From assembly GCA_032158295.1 (NCBI GenBank), contig JASTWB010000062.1:1-64000 (forward strand): DNA of 64,000 nt. Direction: 5' to 3'. Shown here one piece after another: positions 38,501-45,485 of the stretch. The notes below the pieces were generated by a model. It did no database searches. It was not told the origin of the DNA and saw only the letters and a program-made list of their open reading frames with translations. Each line of letters starts with the position of its first letter. Within the stretch, counting starts at the first letter, position 1. Both the position numbers and the translations under genes were made by a program. Origin of the DNA: Pycnopodia helianthoides (lineage: Eukaryota; Echinodermata; Asteroidea; Forcipulatida; Asteriidae).

Positions 38501-40907
38501 AGTCTCATCTCTGGATGACTTCTTCGTGTGCTCGGAAGAAGGGCGTAAGGCTCTACGCCCTTTTACCGGGCACACATAGTACTGTTTTTTAGTACCAAAA
38601 GGCAGCAAGCAATAAAATGGCTCCTCTGACAAAAAAATGACAATAATGTTGACTTTTTCATTGGTAAAATTACTCCAAAGACATGTTTTCTCAAATCCAT
38701 GCATAATTTAATGTTCCAGTATGACTAGGAATGGTAAAAAAAAGTGACCAAACTTTCACACTCTGTTTTCTTGAAACACAATTTCGCAAATCAATTGCTT
38801 AAGGTCCTTCTTCCGGGCACTAGACAACTTATTTGTCTTCAACCATTCAACCATTTCTTCCATACTTTTCTTTTGAGACAAAAAGTAAAATATTGATTTC
38901 ACCCGTTCAGGAGGAAAGCTGCTTCAACCTGAGTGCCGGTCTTCGTCGTAGCTACACAGCTTATTTCAACCCCGGTAATGTCCCACCTCCCCCCTGGACC
39001 AGAGTAGACTGGCCCAGTGAGAACAATCGCCGGAATGTCCCACATGGGCTCCCTGAGTGGAGTAAATATGCACCGACGTACTTGCCCCTGGAAAATAAAG
39101 GTTTACAGTAAGTGTCTTACAGTTCTATTTGGTTTTACCCTTATTTTATTGTGTGTAAAGCACTTTATACTCGGTACATCCCCACACCCCCACCCCCCAC
39201 CCCCCCCCCCCCCCCGAGTCCTGTGAACAGAATACACAGCCTTTTTACTTGGTAGGGATTCAAACCCATGACCTTTGCCATTCTAGAACAGATGTCTATT
39301 TAAGTTTCTCACAGATTACGAACATTTCAAACATTGTTCTCTTGTTATCTCAACAATTTGCTTTATTCATATTGTCTAAGCTTTCTCTCACCGTTCAAAT
39401 TTGTTTACAAGAAGTTCACCTTTGAGATTTGAGATTTATGTCAACTTTTATTTCAAAAACATCCTTGCTCTTGGCAGAGTCGAGCATTTCGTCAATGACA
39501 ACCTGAATCTATTTGAGAATGATGTTCATCCGTTGCCATGGTTCCCACCCGTCTGCGTTACCATGGAAACACTGACAGACGGCAACACAGCAATGGACTT
39601 TGTATACAGTATTACGCAGAGGACGTCCCTGCCTCTTACTGATACAATCTAGAGTTTGAGCCCGGTGAGTTCCAAAGATGAAACCGTTGCATAAGACCTC
39701 AAGGTGGTTAAATACTGGGGCCAATTTCATAGAGCTGCTTAAGCAGCAAAAAATTGCTTAACAACTTTCTGCTTAGGAAAAATAAGCAGGATACCAGTCA
39801 CAGATTGTACATTTGACATGGTAATTTGGCTGGTAACCTTACTCTGGTAAGCATAATTTGATTGTGCTTAGCTACTTTTTATGCCTAAGCAGCTCTATGA
39901 AAATTGGGCCCTGCTAAGTGTTTTCAAGAAAATACTGCTTAGCAATTTTAGGAAATGATGCTTAGCAAATTATTAGTGAGACACCGGTCACCAATAATGT
40001 GAATTACATTCATTTCTGGTTGGTAATTTGCTACGTATTTATTTTGTGCTAAGCATTTATTTTGGTGCTTACCAGTTTTATGTCATTTGGTCTGGAGCGG
40101 ATATCTGGATGTTTCAACTCCCATTTTCAATGTCTGAACCCCTTTTCACTCATCTGTAAAACAGCAACTACTGGCTCTTGTCAACAGTAACCAGGCTAGT
40201 GAAGAGGAGTTGTCTCAGCGTATTCTCACTGTGTTTGAAGAACCTAAGGTAGGCCTGCTCTAAACTTCATAGAGCTGCTTAAGCAGACAATAATGCTTTC
40301 ACAAAATTCTGCTAAGCAAAAATAGACTGGAAACCACTTGCAAACAGTACTTATGACATGGTATTTTGGTCGGTAACTTTTTGTGCTTAGCTAATTTTTG
40401 TGGTGCTAATAAGCAGCACAATGAATTTGGATTTGGTTTTCAATTTTGCTACAATTGGTTCTCTTTGAAATCTATTTCAGATTTAAAACTTAGTGATTCA
40501 ACAACTTTAAGGACTACGGATCTTATGGTGACCTTTCTCTTGACTATGACTAGTTTCCCCTTTAAAATACATTTCTGTTTAAGATTTTCTGAAGGAAGTT
40601 CTCCTTGTAAGATGGCCTTGCTCCTTCTACTGTGAAATTCCTTGTTTTTACATTCACCAATGTTATAATTTGTTTCATTTGACAGAATGCAGATGAGAAA
40701 TGGCTCCTGTATAACTTAGCCGGCTTCTACTGGCTTATGATTGGTAATAACTTCACGGGGTGGAGTGTCTACGTCGAGCCCTCGTCCACGCTCCTGTGGA
40801 GTATGCAGACGTACCTCTCGTCAATGCCGCCAGCGTCTTGCTGAATGCTGGGAGGGCAGAGGATGCTGTCCAGTTACTACGTATGGCTCTTGTCGTTAAT
40901 AAAACAG
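23338..40907 (+). CDS. TTC17-like tetratricopeptide repeat protein, partial (13 exons)
   Basis: Thirteen exons with GT-AG borders and matching phases encode a protein collinear with the N-terminal half of vertebrate TTC17, a TPR protein reported to act in actin organisation and ciliogenesis. Landmarks: NEDKDLDLEQ with a DC pair (exon 1), NCTKVLPL and HAYDHLQG (exons 2-3), SWQLYTIATFYWR and ECGRRALHFAS (exon 4, TPR), VLVNMASVLHRSHYSA and LLLGSIYA (exon 5, TPR), KLEQALEAQH (exon 6), YLPLENKGL (exon 10), LLYNLAGFYWLMIGN and ADVPLVNAASVLLNAG (exon 13, second TPR set). The reading needs three one-base insertions in homopolymers and meets two in-frame stops. The exon for the signal peptide and the C-terminal half are not found. 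I am sure of the family; whether this is an intact gene is open. Confidence 0.88.
23631..23796. mobile_element. CAGGCCT-type MITE, 166 bp
   Basis: Left end CAGGCCTGGAATT is the inverted match of the right end AATTCCAGGCCTG. The GGGCAAGGCC and GGCACAAAGGCC-like interior resembles the larger element at 33708-34645, which also has CAGGCCT ends. Located in the first visible TTC17-like intron. Confidence 0.6.
23803..24065 (-). mobile_element. tRNA-related SINE, minus strand
   Basis: On the reverse strand a B-box-like GGTTCAAATCC lies near 23991-24001, followed by a GGGTTTTCCCCAT and GGGGTTTTCCTCC body, and the element ends in an A/T-rich TAAATA-type tail near 23805-23835. A clear A box was not found. 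Ends are approximate. Confidence 0.45.
24278..24391 (+). CDS. TTC17-like exon 2, frameshifted
   Basis: Acceptor TTCTAAACAG, donor CAG|GTAAAA. The first part reads KISDYVDLSENSE. The second part reads SKPNCTKVLPLTLSRHAYDH, but in another frame. Adding one A to the run at 24321-24324 joins both parts, removes the stop and makes the exon end in phase 0, exactly what exon 3 needs. Confidence 0.82.
24557..26140 (+). repeat. Left arm of foldback element
   Basis: The internal repeat anchor GAAAATGTTGAGTGCAAGCA occurs near 24724, 25009 and 25302, with a fourth degraded copy near 25570 (284-293 bp spacing). Each repeat carries AAATGCCATGGTCCA, a TTAATTAGCGCTAATTA palindrome and GCAACGACGAAACAAGTGTC. 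The arm is 1.58 kb. Confidence 0.88.
26141..29245 (+). pseudogene. 5'-truncated, frameshifted APE-type LINE (endonuclease-RT)
   Basis: Begins inside the apurinic-like endonuclease domain (ERFFEELSKVLQSVP, then VVLDDLNARV where GDFN is usual) and continues with HPRSKSWHLLDHIYTRRK and LTDHKLIRC. The RT domain shows NNKAAGQDGIPAEVYKHGG (about 27340-27400), YRGISLLAIAGK, PEAQCGFRAGRG, FVDFSKAFDS (27729-27760), QGVRQGCVLA and LLYADDTGL. The C-terminal part has NVGRPILRYSDCMKKHF and ends at 29004. Shifts near 26240, 27450, 27930 and 28120 and several stops make it non-functional; the 27930-27932 shift is one missing C in a C run. The clade is unresolved. It fills the whole space between the foldback arms. 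Confidence 0.9.
29246..31152 (-). repeat. Right arm of foldback element
   Basis: Inverted counterpart of the left arm, 1.91 kb, with about five internal repeats (anchor TTGCTTGCACTCAACATTTT near 29808, 30098, 30396, 30676 and 30964). It is about 0.32 kb longer than the left arm, roughly one repeat unit. The internal repeats look more alike to each other than to the outermost ones. Confidence 0.88.
31271..31379 (-). repeat. Copy 1 of a 109 bp inverted duplication
   Basis: The reverse complement of this segment is nearly identical to 35596-35703. It covers a piece of flank plus the left end of the MITE at 31332, so the duplicated tract crosses a transposon boundary. Confidence 0.85.
31332..31728. 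mobile_element. TTAA-flanked MITE, 397 bp
   Basis: Left end TTAAAGGAACATTACAGAAT and right end (reverse complement TTAAAGGAACGTTACAGAAT) form inverted repeats of about 35 bp with TTAA at both borders (31332-31335, 31725-31728), as expected for piggyBac or Kolobok-type non-autonomous elements. It ends 9 bp upstream of TTC17-like exon 3. Confidence 0.85.
31738..31854 (+). CDS. TTC17-like exon 3
   Basis: Acceptor ATATTTACAG, donor CAG|GTAAAA, 117 bp, phase 0 to phase 0. Reads GIQDKNNLTDFAEPLIGE and ends GPGIYKALKQ, matching the TTC17 segment after the HLRG-type motif. Its acceptor lies only 9 bp after a MITE. Confidence 0.85.
31855..32681 (+). other. TTC17-like intron 3
   Basis: No transposon ends recognised. 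The phrase AAAATGTTGTAT occurs near 31916 and 31976. Short open frames at 32123-32347 and 32412-32630 have no recognisable motif. Confidence 0.55.
32682..32791 (+). CDS. TTC17-like exon 4 (TPR helices)
   Basis: Acceptor ATACATTTAG, donor CA|GTAAGT, phase 0 to 2. Reads NKASWQLYTIATFYWRSVGN then EQVIECGRRALHFASQ, a typical TPR helix pair strongly similar to TTC17. Confidence 0.9.
32960..33270. repeat. Degenerate 115-120 bp tandem repeat, about 2.7 copies
   Basis: The anchor TTAGCATGAGGCCAGGCA recurs near 33005, 33118 and 33241 with matching flanks (GATTTGGTACTGT before, CCAAATATTAGGG after). Lies in TTC17-like intron 4 just before exon 5. Confidence 0.8.
33317..33464 (+). CDS. TTC17-like exon 5 (TPR helices)
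   Basis: Acceptor TTTCGGTAG, donor GCG|GTATGT, phase 2 to 0. Reads KDKNIVLVNMASVLHRSHYS and later KLHLLLGSIYA, the best-conserved TPR of the N-terminal cluster. Confidence 0.92.
33708..34645. mobile_element. CAGGCCTCAAACTTC-ended element, 938 bp
   Basis: Ends are CAGGCCTCAAACTTC and its exact inverse GAAGTTTGAGGCCTG. Sub-terminal regions are rich in AAGGCCA and ACGGCCA. The interior carries a 31 bp tandem repeat (33888-33980) but no coding capacity. It shares end sequence with the 166 bp element at 23631. Confidence 0.6.
33888..33980. repeat. 31 bp AT-rich minisatellite, about three copies
   Basis: The unit contains ATATATAAATTGGAAAATTG followed by GAAAATTAAA and repeats nearly perfectly three times. 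Confidence 0.9.
34646..35138 (+). other. Intron DNA, no feature recognised
   Basis: Part of TTC17-like intron 5. Contains paired CATGACGTCACTGTACG and GCGACGTCACG phrases and short minus-strand frames (34781-35054) without recognisable motifs. Confidence 0.45.
35140..35521. repeat. Evenly spaced GCCCAAATCCTTCAAAATCC motif array
   Basis: Eight direct copies of a motif of about 21 bp, close to GCCCAAATCCTTCAAAATCC plus T, start near 35140, 35190, 35237, 35296, 35339, 35381, 35424 and 35467, separated by unlike sequence. A ninth copy lies inverted at about 35501-35521 (AGGATATTGTAGGACTTGGG). Spacing settles to 42-43 bp over the last five copies. It is most simply a tandem repeat in which only the core stayed similar. 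Confidence 0.75.
35596..35703 (+). repeat. Copy 2 of the 109 bp inverted duplication
   Basis: Nearly identical in inverted orientation to 31271-31379, including the MITE-end phrase ATTCTGTAATGTTCCTTTAA and the flank GATGTTTAGTTATATCTGAA. It holds only one MITE end, so it was copied from the other site and did not arise by a separate insertion. Confidence 0.85.
35783..35925 (+). CDS. TTC17-like exon 6
   Basis: Acceptor TTCTTTTTCAG, donor TT|GTGAGT, phase 0 to 2. Reads TIGEYDRSVSHFEQSINLG and ends CHQKLEQALEAQH, matching the end of the TPR cluster and the start of the coiled-coil linker. Confidence 0.9.
35946..36360. mobile_element. TTAA-flanked MITE with central palindrome, 415 bp
   Basis: Left end TTAAAGGCACTAGACACTAT and right end (reverse complement TTAAAGACACTGGACACCTT) with TTAA borders. 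The centre (36125-36176) holds two copies of the palindrome CCTCACGCGTGAGG. No coding capacity. This family resembles one I recall as common in echinoderm introns. Confidence 0.85.
36569..36725 (+). CDS. TTC17-like exon 7 with stop and frameshift
   Basis: Acceptor TTTATTTCAG, donor GG|GTAATA. In the frame inherited from exon 6 it reads SLQ, TGA (36579-36581), then TLSELQG. One added G in the run 36599-36601 continues it as GYKIKQDEFEQVQKKM to the donor and gives the phase needed by exon 8. The TLSEL stretch matches the TTC17 coiled coil, so the stop sits inside conserved coding sequence. A single upstream indel would avoid the stop, but it would give a stretch without similarity. Confidence 0.75.
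36833..36980. mobile_element. MITE, 148 bp, AATGGGAGACTTT ends
   Basis: Inverted ends of about 38 bp: left AATGGGAGACTTTGAAACGC with TGGCAGCAGACT further in, right end the inverse with CTGCTGCCAACTAGCGTCAC. No clear target duplication. Lies just downstream of exon 7. Confidence 0.85.
36981..37885 (+). other. TTC17-like intron 7, no feature recognised
   Basis: AT-rich intron DNA with no tandem or inverted repeats evident by eye. Confidence 0.5.
37886..38001 (+). CDS. TTC17-like exon 8
   Basis: Acceptor TTTTTTTTAG, donor CAG|GTAAGT, phase 1 to 0. Open throughout, reading ADNPHCEVKDNRDG to FGIPLQEDQ. It is a weakly conserved linker; the call rests on open frame, splice sites and matching phases. 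Confidence 0.75.
38203..38262 (+). CDS. TTC17-like exon 9
   Basis: Short 60 bp exon, acceptor TTCTTGGTAG, donor GG|GTGAGT, phase 0 to 0, reading GVEMVDTATIRNNCLQLPNG. Supported by splice sites and phase more than by similarity. Confidence 0.65.
38263..38910 (+). other. TTC17-like intron 9, no feature recognised
   Basis: Intron DNA. CGTGTGCTCGGAAGAAGGGC near 38526 and CCTTCTTCCGGGCACTAG near 38806 are partly complementary and could be the ends of an old element, but the match is short. Confidence 0.4.
38911..39107 (+). CDS. TTC17-like exon 10
   Basis: Acceptor ACCCGTTCAG, donor CA|GTAAGT, phase 0 to 2. Proline-rich segment PPPPWTRVDWPSE ends in APTYLPLENKGLQ, matching the conserved TYFLPPENKGL-type motif of TTC17. 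Confidence 0.87.
39181..39216. repeat. C-rich tract
   Basis: Almost pure C run interrupted by A, in TTC17-like intron 10. Confidence 0.9.
39232..39310 (-). repeat. SINE fragment with B-box-like site
   Basis: The reverse strand contains GGGTTTGAATCCC, close to a polymerase III B box, within a phrase typical of tRNA-derived SINE heads. No A box or tail is visible, so only a fragment remains. Confidence 0.4.
39478..39664 (+). CDS. TTC17-like exon 11 with in-frame TAG
   Basis: Acceptor GCTCTTGGCAG, donor CCCG|GTGAGT, phase 2 to 0. Reads VEHFVNDNLNLFENDVHPLP to ITQRTSLPLTDTI and then TAG at 39650-39652, 12 bp before the donor. An alternative donor TTT|GTATAC at 39602 keeps phase 0 and would skip the stop, giving an exon of 124 bp. 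I cannot tell which donor is used. Confidence 0.7.
39717..39911. mobile_element. MITE copy 1, CAATTTCATAGAGCTGCTTA ends
   Basis: Left end GGGGCCAATTTCATAGAGCT and right end, inverted, GGGCCCAATTTTCATAGAGC; inverted repeats about 30 bp. Many CTTAGCA and TGCTTAG motifs inside. Lies in intron 11. Confidence 0.85.
40165..40248 (+). CDS. TTC17-like exon 12
   Basis: Acceptor GTAAAACAG, donor AAG|GTAGGC, 84 bp, phase 0 to 0. Reads QLLALVNSNQASEEELSQRI then LTVFEEPK, matching the helix before the second TPR cluster of TTC17. Confidence 0.83.
40263..40430. mobile_element. MITE copy 2 of the same family
   Basis: Starts AACTTCATAGAGCTGCTTAA and ends TAAGCAGCACAATGAATTTG, the diverged inverse. The interior shares CATGGTATTTTGG and CGGTAACTTT-type blocks with copy 1. 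Lies in intron 12. Confidence 0.7.
40686..40907 (+). CDS. TTC17-like exon 13 (TPR), frameshifted
   Basis: Acceptor ATTTGACAG, donor CAG|GTCTGT. The first part reads NADEKWLLYNLAGFYWLMIG. After the G run at 40757-40760 the homologous frame shifts by one to VECLRRALVHAPVEYADVPL and AEDAVQLLRMALVVNK. One added G restores a continuous TPR pair. It ends in phase 1; no downstream exon with the expected next TPR was found. Confidence 0.87.
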
Positions 40908-40969
40908 GTCTGTCAAATTTGTTATTATTTAATCCAACTCCTTAGTGTCCTTGGCTAGAGACTAGGCCT

Positions 40970-41157
40970 GGGCCCAATTTCATAGAGCTGCTAAAGCATG
41001 AAAAGTAGCTAAGCACAACAAAATTATGTTGACCAGAATAAGGTTACCAGCCAAAATACCATTCCACAGATATCATCTGTGACTGGTATCCTGCTCATTT
41101 TTGCTTAGCAGACAATTTTTAAGCACTAATTACTGCTTAAGCAGCACTATGTTCATA
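40970..41157. mobile_element. MITE copy 3 of the same family
   Basis: Starts GGGCCCAATTTCATAGAGCT, ends near TGCTTAAGCAGCACTATG. Interior is inverted relative to copy 1 (GACTGGTATCCTGCT). Lies just downstream of exon 13. Confidence 0.75.
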
Positions 41158-41467
41158 CAGCATGAAATCTCCATGCTGCACACAGGTCCCCCATGTTAGT
41201 TTGACTGAACTTTTCACTATTCAACATTTCAATCCGGCGTTGACCCGTATAGAGCACTTAATCTGTGTCAAAATCAGCCGTTCCTCAGGATGTGGGTTGA
41301 GCCCAACATAGAGAATTACATGTGCAACCAAAAAGTGGATTTTACGTCGGGTAGTGTGAAATGCAGACTGGATTTAAAATGGATCAGAGCTTGATAGTGT
41401 AAAGGCCTTCTCACATCTTGCAGCATACTTCACTCTAAAGTAACACAACACCCAAATGTTTTATAGC

Positions 41468-41645
41468 CTGCCCGATATGGCGCAGAGGGTCCCCCCCCCC
41501 CAATGTTCCCATACTATAACACACTATTTTCCTCTTGAATAGAACTCACCCCCCAAAAAAAAATCCTCAAAAGAATTCCTGAGATTCCAAGCAAACAATG
41601 AAGACACAATAGGGGGGAGGTACCCTCTGCCCCATATCGAGCACT
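41468..41645. mobile_element. MITE, 178 bp, CGATATGG ends
   Basis: Left CTGCCCGATATGGCGCAGAG and right inverse (GTGCTCGATATGGGGCAGAG as reverse complement), followed by C-rich and G-rich tracts that also pair. No coding capacity. Confidence 0.7.
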
Positions 41646-41744
41646 AATTGAAATGTTCGGATGTAGATAAGACGGGAACGCTTTTTTCTATGATAAGTAA
41701 TTCTTGTTTAGGTCTTGAGAACCATCTCCTACAAAGCAGTGTTG

Positions 41745-41872
41745 TAGTCAAGTCACCTGTGTCGAGTCACCTGTGTCGAGTCTGAGTCCGAGTCACGAGT
41801 CACTTGGTCCGAGTCCAAGTCCGAGTCCCGAGTCATTTGGTCCGAGTCTGAGTCCGAGTCACGAGTCACTTG
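41745..41872. repeat. GAGTC-rich minisatellite
   Basis: Repeated CGAGTC and TGAGTC phrases in runs such as GAGTCCGAGTCACGAGTCAC, with a larger period of about 50-60 bp. Confidence 0.85.
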
Positions 41873-42007
41873 TTTAAATATTGATTGCAAACCAAATGTC
41901 GTAAAATAAGAATTGGAAATTATTTACACATTTAATTTAAACAAAGTTCTGTACCTGCAGTTACAATTTTATTTTAGGTTTTACTCCTTTCCCCTTATCC
42001 AGAATAT

Positions 42008-42219
42008 CTTTTAAGGGTTTAAAATGATTTTTTTTTTCTTCAAAATAACCAAATATATACTGATTTATTTATTTCAGAAAGGTAGGTAGCCAACAAGTTT
42101 TTTGGTTTAAAGAAACTTTCTCTAAACCATAAAACTTGTTGGCTACCTACCTTTCTGAAATAAATAAATCAGTATTGGTTATTTTGAAGAGAAAAAAAAT
42201 CATTTTAAATCCTTAAAAT
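42008..42219. repeat. Near-perfect 212 bp hairpin
   Basis: Arms of about 100 bp pair around a loop near 42110-42125. Inner arms CTGATTTATTTATTTCAGAA and GGTAGGTAGCCAACAAG are inverted at 42130-42175; outer arms hold TTCAAAATAACC and its inverse GGTTATTTTGAA. Another half-similar phrase, CTTGTTGGATACCTACCT, lies at about 42350, so a third relic of the same family is adjacent. Confidence 0.9.
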
Positions 42220-43140
42220 TTGAAGTTGTGCCGGTCCATTCTTTAATTTTGCGATTGCAAAATTTGCACACCGCACTCGATTTTGAGGTTTCAACATTTT
42301 TGCTAAAGTTGGTGTAACCAAAAGAAACAATACGGGGCGGAACGGCAGAACTTGTTGGATACCTACCTGATTAAAAAAATGTTCGTAACCAAACTTGACG
42401 TCGTGTGTGTGCGTTTGTGTCGAACATGTGTGGAAACTGGTGCAAACAACACACAGCCATCACAGTGCAATATGCAGACTGTGTTTTACAGGTACCAGAC
42501 ATGCCATTTCCCTGGTAATAATTATGCATCAAGCAGTGGCTATGGTGTTAATGTTGACAGAATACCAGCATTAAATGGTGTCGTGCATCTCAGTGTTATT
42601 ATGCGTATTGAACATATGAATCGAACATACACGCACTGTACGTACATGGCCCTTTACAACACAATAATCACGAACGCTATTACTTGCAATACCATAAAAG
42701 TGTACTTTTTTCTCACTTATTTATTGTGCTAGACGTTGTTTTCCTCCATGTGCACTCGGATCATCAGGATCGATCAACTATAAATTGTTTATATTATATA
42801 TATAGTTTCATGAATATTAGCAATTGATACAACAATATAATCAATTAATTACTTTCAACAATGTAAACTTACCAGTAGGCCATTACTACTTGTTGCGGTT
42901 GCCTGACTTCACTGTACCTGTATACTATATATTGTACAGCATGTACTGTATAAGTGCATACCAACTTCTTGCTTTGGCAATCATGGGTGTGTATTTTTAC
43001 TACAGTTTTTCCACTTTAATAATATTTTTTGAAAGTAAAATTACATGTTTAGTTACTACATTAAATTTGCCACTAGGTCCTCTGATAGTTAAGACGAATA
43101 CATGAGGAAATGAGTACACCTAATGCAAAAATTTTGCAAA
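42220..43140. other. No gene recognised
   Basis: Two + strand open frames (42352-42732 and 42824-43105) have no recognisable domain or splice partner. The TPR-coding exon expected after exon 13 is not visible. Confidence 0.45.
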
Positions 43141-43184
43141 TTTCTCGAAATTTGTTGTAAATATGTTATAACTTCTTAGCCCAA

Positions 43185-43660
43185 TCTACTAATTTGCATA
43201 TGTGATATTACGTTGTCATAACATTCAAGGAACTTTGCAAAAAAACGTTAACGCGATTTTATTGATAGGTTTTTAAGAAACATTGCCATAACGTTGTATT
43301 TATGTTTTCAAATAATGTGACAAAACCCCAACCTTCAGGTAACGTTATGAAAGAACATTCACCTAACGTTTGTATATGACGTCAAAAACCAACATTGGAA
43401 AACGTCGTATCTGCGTTACCAAGTAACGTGACAGAACAATAACATTCAGAAAACGTTGCAAAATAATATTCACAAGACGTTTTTATACGACGGTTAAAAT
43501 ACACCTTGTTATAACGTTTTATTTAGGTTATTAAGTAACAAGACCAAACCGCAACCTTTTTGCACTGTTGCAGGTTAGTTGTGTTTTAGTTGGGAATTAA
43601 CATTACCAAAACACAACTTCACAGTAACGTTATGATGACGTTACGTGTTAGCTGGGGATC
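43185..43660. repeat. Degenerate AACGTT-rich tandem repeat
   Basis: Roughly four diverged copies of a unit of about 110-120 bp with the order AACGTT, GTATTTAGGTT, AAGTAACGTGACAAAAC, ACATTCAG, AACGTT, ACGACGTC. The block ends in ACGTTACGTGTTAGCTGGGG, a terminus resembling the inverted end at about 50296. Confidence 0.7.
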
Positions 43661-43764
43661 TTCCCTTTATAATTCTATTGGTTTTCGGAAAAGTATTTTC
43701 ATTCCCACTTGATGGTATCTTTCAGTCCTGAAGAGGTAAACCAACAAATATGACCTCCCAGGTA

Positions 43765-45295
43765 TAGCTTTTGGCCATAGGCAAACAATGATACACTCGC
43801 AACCAGACGTCAGGGTTCACATAGTTTTCAGCGAGTTCGAGTTGGAGAAACTTGGTGGGAAGCTGCACAACTGACCGCCTCAAGATCAGAATCTAACTTC
43901 CTAAGATTTTAACAACTTGTGAATTTTTGTTTTATATATTTCCAATTTAGTTTGATTGGCTGAGAGAACAATCTCCAATAACCTGCCCTCACTTTTTTTC
44001 TTCATAAAATAGTTTTCAATCAATTTGTTTTAGAGACAATCTTACAATGCTGAAATGATCTCAGATTTTTTACTTAAAAAAATTATGATAATTGTTTTTG
44101 CAATTCCACTTATCAGTGAAACAATTTTCACTTTTTTCCCACTTAAAGAAAACTTTTTTAAAGATCTTTACAAATATATTTTTGAAAATTCTTGATTTGA
44201 TTGTCTCATTTACAGCTGAGTGATTTGACGACAGGCCAGAATGTCACCCTGTGCAGCCAGCTTGGCCCATTCATCTGGTCACCCAAGGGCGCCCTACTTG
44301 ACTGATGTCATGTGCAGGAGGTATATATCAAGAAACAAACTTATCAGGAATGGAGATGATTTGCGTAGAACTCTCAATAAGCACATAGAATTGCTAAGGT
44401 GTTTGGGGTGTTTTTTTTTCAAAATAAGTTGTACAAAAGTTTTGGTATCAGGCTACCAATCACTATATACCGCACTATGTGTAATGTATGTGCCTTATAA
44501 TTTCAGATTGCAGCAATGTCCTGACCGCTGAATGAGGGGACCTCCAGTCTGTCAACTCCCTGTTGGACTATCAACCAGATGCCAAGTGTCAGAGGCTGAA
44601 ACGTCAGGGTTCAGATAGTTTTCAGCGAGTTCGAGTTTGAGAAACTTGCCAAAAAGCTGCACAACTTAATACCTCAAGGTCAGAATCTTTCTTAATAAGA
44701 CTTAAACATTTTGTAAAGTAAAAAATAAAACATTTTCCCAGTGAATTTGATTGGCTGATTCTCTGTTCGTGTTGAGGTTCGAGAAAACAATCTCCAGTCA
44801 CCTGCCTAAACTTTTTTGTTCATAAAAATAGTTTTCAATCAATTTGTTTCAGACACAATCTCACATGCTAAAATTATCTCAGATTTTTAATTAAAAAAAA
44901 TTGTGATAATTATTTAGGCAAATTTACTATTCAGTGAAACAATTTTCTCTTTTTTTCCCCACTTCTTTAAGGGCCTTGTCACACGAGGCAACTTTTCCAG
45001 GCAACTTGGAGGCAACCAAGTGCAGTGCATGCTACAGAACCTTTTTGGTAGCACATGAGTCATTTTTTACACAATGTCTCATGATCCCCAAGAAAAATAT
45101 ATGAACATTGAATTGTGATTGACTTTTCTTCATGGAGATTGCCTGGAACTGATTGCCTGTAAATTGCCTTGTGTGACATGGCCCTAAGAAAACTTTTTAA
45201 ATGAATATCAGATTAATTTTTGACAATTCTTCATTTGATTGTCTCAATTACAGCTGAGTGATTTGACGACAGGCCAGAACGTCACCCTGAGCGGT
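43765..45295 (+). repeat. Tandem segmental duplication, two copies
   Basis: Copy 1 is about 43765-44535 and copy 2 about 44536-45295. Shared in order: GTCAGGGTTCA and TAGTTTTCAGCGAGTTCGAG, TTTTCAATCAATTTGTTT, CAGTGAAACAATTTTC, and ACAGCTGAGTGATTTGACGA followed by CAGGCCAGAA. Copy 2 contains a 214 bp MITE missing from copy 1. Each copy ends with an exon-like segment, so this may be an exon-plus-intron duplication. Confidence 0.85.
44971..45184. mobile_element. PIF/Harbinger-like MITE, 214 bp, TAA target duplication
   Basis: Ends GGGCCTTGTCACACGAGGCA and, inverted, GGGCCATGTCACACAAGGCA. TAA flanks both sides (44968-44970 and 45185-45187). The paralogous copy of the surrounding duplication has an empty site (CACTTAAAGAAAAC near 44141), confirming the borders. 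A 3 bp TAA/TTA duplication is typical of the PIF/Harbinger group. Confidence 0.88.
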
Positions 45296-45328
45296 CATCC
45301 ATTGGGAGTGAAACAAGTTTGAAACTTG
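45273..45328 (+). CDS. Coding-like penultimate exon, family unknown
   Basis: Acceptor GACGACAG, donor CTTG|GTAAGT. In the frame that joins the next exon it reads PERHPERSSIGSETSLKL. An upstream acceptor (TTACAG at 45254) keeps only a frame that does not match the next exon. The incoming phase (2) does not match the end of TTC17-like exon 13 (1), so at least one more exon would be needed between them. Confidence 0.4.
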
Positions 45329-45485
45329 GTAAGTCGAAAGGTCGTATCTAACACACTATGGGAAGCACACAATTTGCTTCTCGCAATAAATTTTTTTTTT
45401 CGTTCACTTATAGCAATACCAAAATTTTTTTTCATTGCAACCTGGCTCCACTGACAGAGTGAAATCTTTTTTTTTTTTTTTTCAG

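Noticed and set aside
42352..42732. 126-codon open frame as a gene
   Set aside because: No recognisable domain, no splice context, and it begins directly beside hairpin and repeat remnants.
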